This document shows, piece by piece, positions 20,509-24,890 of a stretch of 24,890 nt of DNA. The stretch is from an uncultured Eubacteriales bacterium (lineage in GTDB: Bacteria > Bacillota > Clostridia > Christensenellales > UBA1242): positions 1 through 24,890 of the forward strand of contig CAQFKO010000017.1 of the NCBI GenBank assembly GCA_948787875.1, written 5' to 3'. The notes below the pieces were generated by a model. The model did not search any database, was not told the origin of the DNA, and worked only from the letters and a program-made list of their open reading frames with translations. Positions within the stretch are counted from its first letter, which is position 1, and each line of letters begins with the position of its first letter. Made by a program: the position numbers and the translations under genes.

Positions 20509-23175
20509 ATGCCTACAAAAAAATATGTTTACAAATTTGCAGAAGGCAACAAAGACATGCGTGAAATTTTAGGTGGAAAGGGTGCTAACCTTGCTGAAAT
20601 GGCAAGACTTGGATTTCCTGTTCCTAATGGATTTACAATTTCTACTGAGGCATGCACAAAATATTATGATGATGGAAAGCAAATAGCACAAGAAATTCAA
20701 GATCAAATCAATGAACACATTGCTTGGCTTGAAAAAGAGAACGGAAAGAAATTCGGCGATGAATCTGAGCCACTTCTTGTTTCTGTTAGATCAGGTGCAA
20801 GAGCTTCTATGCCTGGAATGATGGATACAATTTTGAACCTTGGTCTTAATGATGTTGCAGTTGAAGGTTTTGCTAAAAAGACTAACAACCCTAGATTTGC
20901 TTATGACTCATACAGAAGATTTATTCAAATGTATTCTGATGTAGTTATGGAAGTTTCTAAAAAAGAATTCGAAGCAAAAATCGATGCTCTTAAAGAAAGA
21001 AGAGGCGTTAAGCTTGATGTTGAACTTACCGTTGAAGATCTTAAAGAGCTTGTTGCTGACTTTAAAGCAACTTACAAAGCTGCTATCGGTGAAGATTTCC
21101 CACAAGATGCAAAAGCACAACTTATGGGTGCGGTTAAAGCCGTATTCAGATCATGGGATAACCCAAGAGCCAATGTTTACAGACAAATGAACGATATTCC
21201 TTATTCATGGGGAACCGCTGTTAACGTTCAAACAATGGTATTTGGTAACATGGGTGAAACATCTGGAACAGGTGTTGCATTTTCAAGAAACCCTGCTACA
21301 GGTGAACCTGGACTTATGGGTGAATATTTAATGAATGCTCAAGGTGAAGACGTTGTTGCTGGTGTACGTACTCCTGAAAAAGTTGAAACCTCTTTAAAAG
21401 AGCATAACCCTGCTGTTTATGAACAACTTTTGGAAACTGCTACAAAACTTGAACAACATTTCCATGACATGCAAGATATGGAGTTTACTGTTCAAGAAGG
21501 TAAACTTTATATGCTTCAAACTAGAAATGGTAAAAGAACAGCAGCAGCTGCGCTTAGAATTGCTTGTGACCTTGTTGATGAGGGCATGATTGATGAAAAA
21601 CAAGCTGTTTGCATGATTGAGCCAAAATCTCTTGATCAACTTTTGCACCCACAATTTGATAATACTGCATTAAAACAAGCAAAAGAAATTGCTTGCGGTC
21701 TTAACGCTTCTCCTGGCGCTGGAACCGGTAAAGTTGTGTTCACAGCAGAAGATGTTGTTGAATGGGTAAAAAATAAAGGTGAAAAGAAAGTTATTCTTGT
21801 TCGTCTTGAAACATCTCCAGAAGATATTGTCGGAATGCAATATTCACAAGGTATTTTGACTGTTCGTGGCGGTATGACATCACACGCAGCCGTTGTTGCT
21901 CGTGGTATGGGTGCTTGCTGTGTTTCAGGTTGCGGAAATGGCAACGAAGTTTCTATCGACGAAGATAAGAAAGTTATCACTATTAACGGCGTAACCTTCC
22001 ATGAAGGTGATTATATGAGTCTTGATGGTTCTACCGGTAAGATTTATGCAGAAGAAATTAAAACTGTTCCTGCTGATGTTAACTCAGGTTACTTTGGCAG
22101 AATTATGGCTTGGGCTGAAAAATACAAAGCTTTGAAAGTAAGAACTAATGCCGACACTCCAAAAGATGCTAAACAAGCATTTGCATTTGGTGCAGATGGT
22201 ATTGGTCTTTGCAGAACAGAGCATATGTTCTTTAAAGAAGACAGAATTCCTGCAATTCGTGAAATGATTTGTTCTGACACAGTTGAACAAAGAAAAGCAG
22301 CATTAAACAAACTTCTTCCAATGCAACAATCAGACTTTGAAGGTCTTTATGAAGCAATGGAGGGAAGAGATGTTACTATCAGATTCCTTGATCCACCACT
22401 TCACGAGTTTGTTCCAACAGCAGAAGAAGATATTGAGCGTCTTGCTGCTACTCAGGGTAAAACTGTTGAACAAATCAAAAATCTTATTGATTCATTAAAA
22501 GAATTCAACCCAATGATGGGTCACAGAGGTTGCCGTCTTGCTGTAACTTATCCTGAAATTGCTGAAATGCAAACAAGAGCAGTTATGCAAGCAGCTATTA
22601 ACACAAAAAAGAAACACCCAGATTGGAACACAGTTGCCGAAATCATGATTCCGCTTGTTGGTGAAATCAAAGAGCTTAAATATGTTAAAGATGTTGTTGT
22701 TGCAACTGCCGAAGCTGTTCTTTCTGAAAACGGCTTAACAAAAGCTCAAGCTCCATATATGGTTGGAACTATGATTGAAATTCCAAGAGCTGCTCTTACT
22801 GCTGACGAAATTGCAAAAGAAGCAGAATTCTTCTCATTCGGAACTAATGACCTTACACAAATGACATTCGGTTTTTCAAGAGACGACGCTGGTAAGTTCT
22901 TACATTCTTACTATGAAAAGAAGATTTATGAATTTGACCCATTTGCAAAACTTGACCAAACAGGTGTTGGTAAACTTGTTCAAATGGCTGCTGACCTTGG
23001 AAGAAAAACACGCCCAGATCTTCACCTTGGAATTTGCGGTGAACACGGTGGTGATCCTTCAACAATCGAATTCTGTCACAAAGTTGGACTTACTTATGTT
23101 TCTTGCTCTCCATTCAGAGTTCCAATTGCAAGACTTGCTGCTGCACAAGCTAACATTAAATTCCCAAGAGCTTAG
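20509..23175 (+). CDS. ppdK: Pyruvate,phosphate dikinase
   Basis: Interconverts ATP + Pi + pyruvate and AMP + PPi + PEP; in anaerobes it often works in glycolysis in the PEP-to-pyruvate direction. ATG 20509 follows AAGGAG and gives 888 residues, normal for the family; a longer open frame back to 20416 lies upstream of the promoter and is not credible. The N-terminal nucleotide-binding domain has GGKGANLAEMARLGFPVP and SVRSGARASMPGMMDT. The phosphohistidine is His459 in GGMTSHAAVVARGMG (Thr457 is the usual regulatory phosphorylation site). The C-terminal PEP/pyruvate barrel has MIEIPRAALTADEIA, FFSFGTNDLTQM and catalytic Cys843 in GICGEHGGDP. Its codon choice (GGT, GCT, CTT, AAC, TTC) looks more optimised than its neighbours', consistent with high expression. 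Monocistronic. Confidence 0.98.
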   Translation: MPTKKYVYKFAEGNKDMREILGGKGANLAEMARLGFPVPNGFTISTEACTKYYDDGKQIAQEIQDQINEHIAWLEKENGKKFGDESEPLLVSVRSGARASMPGMMDTILNLGLNDVAVEGFAKKTNNPRFAYDSYRRFIQMYSDVVMEVSKKEFEAKIDALKERRGVKLDVELTVEDLKELVADFKATYKAAIGEDFPQDAKAQLMGAVKAVFRSWDNPRANVYRQMNDIPYSWGTAVNVQTMVFGNMGETSGTGVAFSRNPATGEPGLMGEYLMNAQGEDVVAGVRTPEKVETSLKEHNPAVYEQLLETATKLEQHFHDMQDMEFTVQEGKLYMLQTRNGKRTAAAALRIACDLVDEGMIDEKQAVCMIEPKSLDQLLHPQFDNTALKQAKEIACGLNASPGAGTGKVVFTAEDVVEWVKNKGEKKVILVRLETSPEDIVGMQYSQGILTVRGGMTSHAAVVARGMGACCVSGCGNGNEVSIDEDKKVITINGVTFHEGDYMSLDGSTGKIYAEEIKTVPADVNSGYFGRIMAWAEKYKALKVRTNADTPKDAKQAFAFGADGIGLCRTEHMFFKEDRIPAIREMICSDTVEQRKAALNKLLPMQQSDFEGLYEAMEGRDVTIRFLDPPLHEFVPTAEEDIERLAATQGKTVEQIKNLIDSLKEFNPMMGHRGCRLAVTYPEIAEMQTRAVMQAAINTKKKHPDWNTVAEIMIPLVGEIKELKYVKDVVVATAEAVLSENGLTKAQAPYMVGTMIEIPRAALTADEIAKEAEFFSFGTNDLTQMTFGFSRDDAGKFLHSYYEKKIYEFDPFAKLDQTGVGKLVQMAADLGRKTRPDLHLGICGEHGGDPSTIEFCHKVGLTYVSCSPFRVPIARLAAAQANIKFPRA

Positions 23176-23199
23176 TTAAATTGATTTTATAGACAAATT

Positions 23200-23226
23200 A
23201 AAAGGTTAGGTTAGCCTAACCTTTTT
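23200..23226 (+). terminator. Intrinsic terminator after ppdK
   Basis: AAAGGTTAGG (23201-23210) and CCTAACCTTT (23215-23224) pair perfectly around TTAG, extended by one A-T pair and a T tail. It is the most stable terminator in the window. Confidence 0.9.
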
Positions 23227-23281
23227 GTTGTCTAAAATTATATATTTTTTTAAGCATATTGTAGTTTATAGAATTAACTAA

Positions 23282-23311
23282 TTGACAATAAATTTCATAT
23301 AATGCTATAAT
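23282..23311 (+). promoter_or_regulatory. Sigma-A promoter of the acyltransferase-glmM pair
   Basis: Perfect TTGACA (23282-23287), an 18-base spacer and perfect TATAAT (23306-23311) with an upstream TGC (extended -10). The start should be near 23318, followed by AGGAAG (23328-23333) and ATG 23339. Confidence 0.8.
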
Positions 23312-23338
23312 TATGATGTATCTTAATAGGAAGAATAT

Positions 23339-24007
23339 ATGGATAATTTGGAACTGAGTTTAAATAATTTATTAGATTACAGTCATTCGCTTTCAGGTAA
23401 GTATTTATCTGAATATGTTTTTGCGTGGGAAGTTATTCCTAAAATAAGTGAAATAATACTTGAAATCGGCAAATCATTAAATGACGACTATTCTGAAATT
23501 GAACCTAATATTTGGGTTCACAAAACCGCAAAGATTGCAAAAACCGCATTTATTGGAGCACCTTGCATTATTGGTGAAAATACCGAGGTTCGTCATTGTG
23601 CATTTATAAGAGGTTCGGCTTTGGTCGGAAATAATTGTGTTGTGGGCAATTCGGTTGAACTTAAAAATGTAATCATATTTGACAATGTTCAAACCCCTCA
23701 TTATAATTATGTGGGAGATAGTATTCTTGGCTATAAATCGCACATGGGTGCGGGGTCTATAACTTCAAATGTTAAGGCAGATAAAATGCCTGTAACGGTG
23801 AAATTTGGAGAAAATAGGGTTGAAACAGGCATCAAAAAATTTGGTGCAGTTCTTGGTGATAATGTAGAAATTGGTTGCAACAGTGTTCTTAATCCGGGCA
23901 CAATTGTGGGAAGAAATACAAATGTTTATCCTCTTACTTCTGCTCGTGGATATTATCCTCAAAATTCTATTGTTAAAAAATCCGATGTTGTTGTGGCTAA
24001 AAAATAA
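23339..24007 (+). CDS. Stand-alone left-handed beta-helix acyltransferase, GlmU C-terminal-domain type
   Basis: 222-residue protein: about 55 N-terminal helical residues, then hexapeptide repeats (for example CIIGENTEVRHCAFIRGSAL) forming a left-handed beta helix. It aligns by eye with the GlcN-1-P acetyltransferase half of GlmU. The residues used there appear conserved: R91 (FIRG), K109 (VELKN), H121 and Y124 (PHYNYVGD), N144 (SITSN) and K149. The N-terminal uridylyltransferase domain of GlmU is absent. Such proteins are often labelled UDP-GlcNAc pyrophosphorylase-like, but no nucleotidyltransferase domain is present. glmM, 33 bases downstream, makes the GlcN-1-P substrate, so N-acetylation of GlcN-1-P is a reasonable inference. 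The acyl donor and true sugar substrate are unproven. Confidence 0.85.
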   Translation: MDNLELSLNNLLDYSHSLSGKYLSEYVFAWEVIPKISEIILEIGKSLNDDYSEIEPNIWVHKTAKIAKTAFIGAPCIIGENTEVRHCAFIRGSALVGNNCVVGNSVELKNVIIFDNVQTPHYNYVGDSILGYKSHMGAGSITSNVKADKMPVTVKFGENRVETGIKKFGAVLGDNVEIGCNSVLNPGTIVGRNTNVYPLTSARGYYPQNSIVKKSDVVVAKK

Positions 24008-24040
24008 TTATTAAACTTTTAATTAAAGTTAAGGAGATTT

Positions 24041-24890
24041 ATGGGAAAATATTTTGGTACTGATGGTTTTCGCGGGGAAGCAAATGTTGTTTTAAAAGCA
24101 AGTCATGCTTATCAAATTGGAAGATTTATCGGTTGGTATTTTGTTAATCAAAACAAGCAAAAAGGTATAGAAAATCCACCAAAGATTTTGATTGGAAAGG
24201 ATACTAGAAGATCTAGTTATATGTTTGAATACACTATTATAGCGGGTCTTATTGCTTCGGGCGCGGATGCATATATGCTTCATGTTACAACAACACCTTC
24301 TGTTGCCTATATCACAAGAGTTGACCATTTCGATTGCGGAATTATGATTTCGGCAAGTCATAATCCGTTTTATGATAACGGAATCAAGCTTATTAACAGT
24401 CAAGGCGAAAAAATGAATGAAGAATTTATTTTAAAACTTGAAAGTTATATTGATGGAAAACTTGAAATTGATGGCGAAGTTATTGACCATTTGCCTTATG
24501 CAACTGACGAAAAAATAGGAAAAACAGTTGACTATGTTTCGGGAAGAAACAGATATGTAGGTTATCTTATTTCTTTGGGACTTTATTCTTTTAAGGGCAT
24601 GAAGGTGGGGCTTGACTGTGCTAACGGAAGCTCTTGGAATATTGCAAAATCTGTTTTTGATGCACTTGGTGCCTCTACTTATGTTATAAATGCAGATCCT
24701 AATGGTTTGAATATAAATGAAAATGCGGGTTCAACCCATATTGAAAACCTACAAAAATATGTTGTTAAAAACAAACTTGATGTTGGTTTTGCTTATGATG
24801 GCGATGCTGACAGATGTATTTGTGTGGACGAAAACGGTGAAGTTGTTGACGGTGATGGCATTTTATATATTTGCGGAAAGCAAATGAAAA
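24041..24890 (+). CDS. glmM: Phosphoglucosamine mutase GlmM (5' part; runs off the window)
   Basis: Converts glucosamine-6-phosphate to glucosamine-1-phosphate for peptidoglycan and other UDP-GlcNAc-derived polymers. The first 283 residues are present; family members are about 450. It opens GKYFGTDGFRGEANVVLKASH, the GlmM signature. The phosphoserine loop ISASHNPFYDNGIKL is at about 104-118, and the metal-binding loop YDGDADR is near 251-257. FGTDGFRG and the sequence as a whole favour GlmM over phosphomannomutase/phosphoglucomutase. AAGGAG (24031-24036) precedes ATG 24041. Probably co-transcribed with the acyltransferase gene upstream. Confidence 0.97.
   Translation, partial: MGKYFGTDGFRGEANVVLKASHAYQIGRFIGWYFVNQNKQKGIENPPKILIGKDTRRSSYMFEYTIIAGLIASGADAYMLHVTTTPSVAYITRVDHFDCGIMISASHNPFYDNGIKLINSQGEKMNEEFILKLESYIDGKLEIDGEVIDHLPYATDEKIGKTVDYVSGRNRYVGYLISLGLYSFKGMKVGLDCANGSSWNIAKSVFDALGASTYVINADPNGLNINENAGSTHIENLQKYVVKNKLDVGFAYDGDADRCICVDENGEVVDGDGILYICGKQMK

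Overview
The window is a low-GC, AT-rich bacterial chromosome segment. It most resembles an endospore-forming member of the Firmicutes, class Clostridia or a close relative. The evidence is a minimal three-gene spoVA operon, yunB, yqfC/yqfD, a PEP-cycle pyruvate,phosphate dikinase, and the Gram-positive gene order mutS-mutL and ybeY-era-yqzL-recO. TGA is used as a stop, so the standard code applies. I see no phage, IS, CRISPR, tRNA or rRNA. This is core chromosome rather than an accessory island.

Layout. (1) 1-1154, minus strand: a lipoprotein gene of unknown function that runs off the left edge; it lies divergent from (2) spoVAC-spoVAD-spoVAE (1277-3136), which import dipicolinic acid into the forespore, followed by yunB (3185-3886). 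(3) 3919-6246: a cysteine desulfurase and thiI, a sulfur-relay pair for tRNA 4-thiouridine and/or thiamine. (4) 6251-8443, minus: a class A penicillin-binding protein, convergent with thiI. (5) 8573-14605: miaB-mutS-mutL, tRNA modification and mismatch repair in one tight operon. (6) 14667-15908: a PLP-dependent YnbB/aluminium-resistance family enzyme. (7) 15954-17306: sporulation genes yqfC-yqfD. (8) 17389-19805: ybeY-era-yqzL-like-recO (ribosome maturation, recombination). (9) 19889-20377: an unrecognised 162-residue protein. (10) 20509-23175: ppdK. (11) 23339 to the right edge: a stand-alone GlmU-type acyltransferase domain followed by glmM, for amino-sugar precursor synthesis.

No wholly new multi-gene system is evident. 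The most interesting signals are in gene control. Several start codons lie 5-8 bases after a -10-like element without a Shine-Dalgarno sequence (yunB, cysteine desulfurase, yqfC), which suggests leaderless mRNAs. In at least three intergenic gaps the next gene's promoter is embedded in the upstream gene's terminator hairpin (15922-15966, 19817-19854, 20400-20447). Gene order is also contracted relative to Bacillus: miaA/hfq are absent between mutL and ynbB, and phoH/yqfF/dgkA are absent between yqfD and era. All calls come from reading the sequence; no database search was run.
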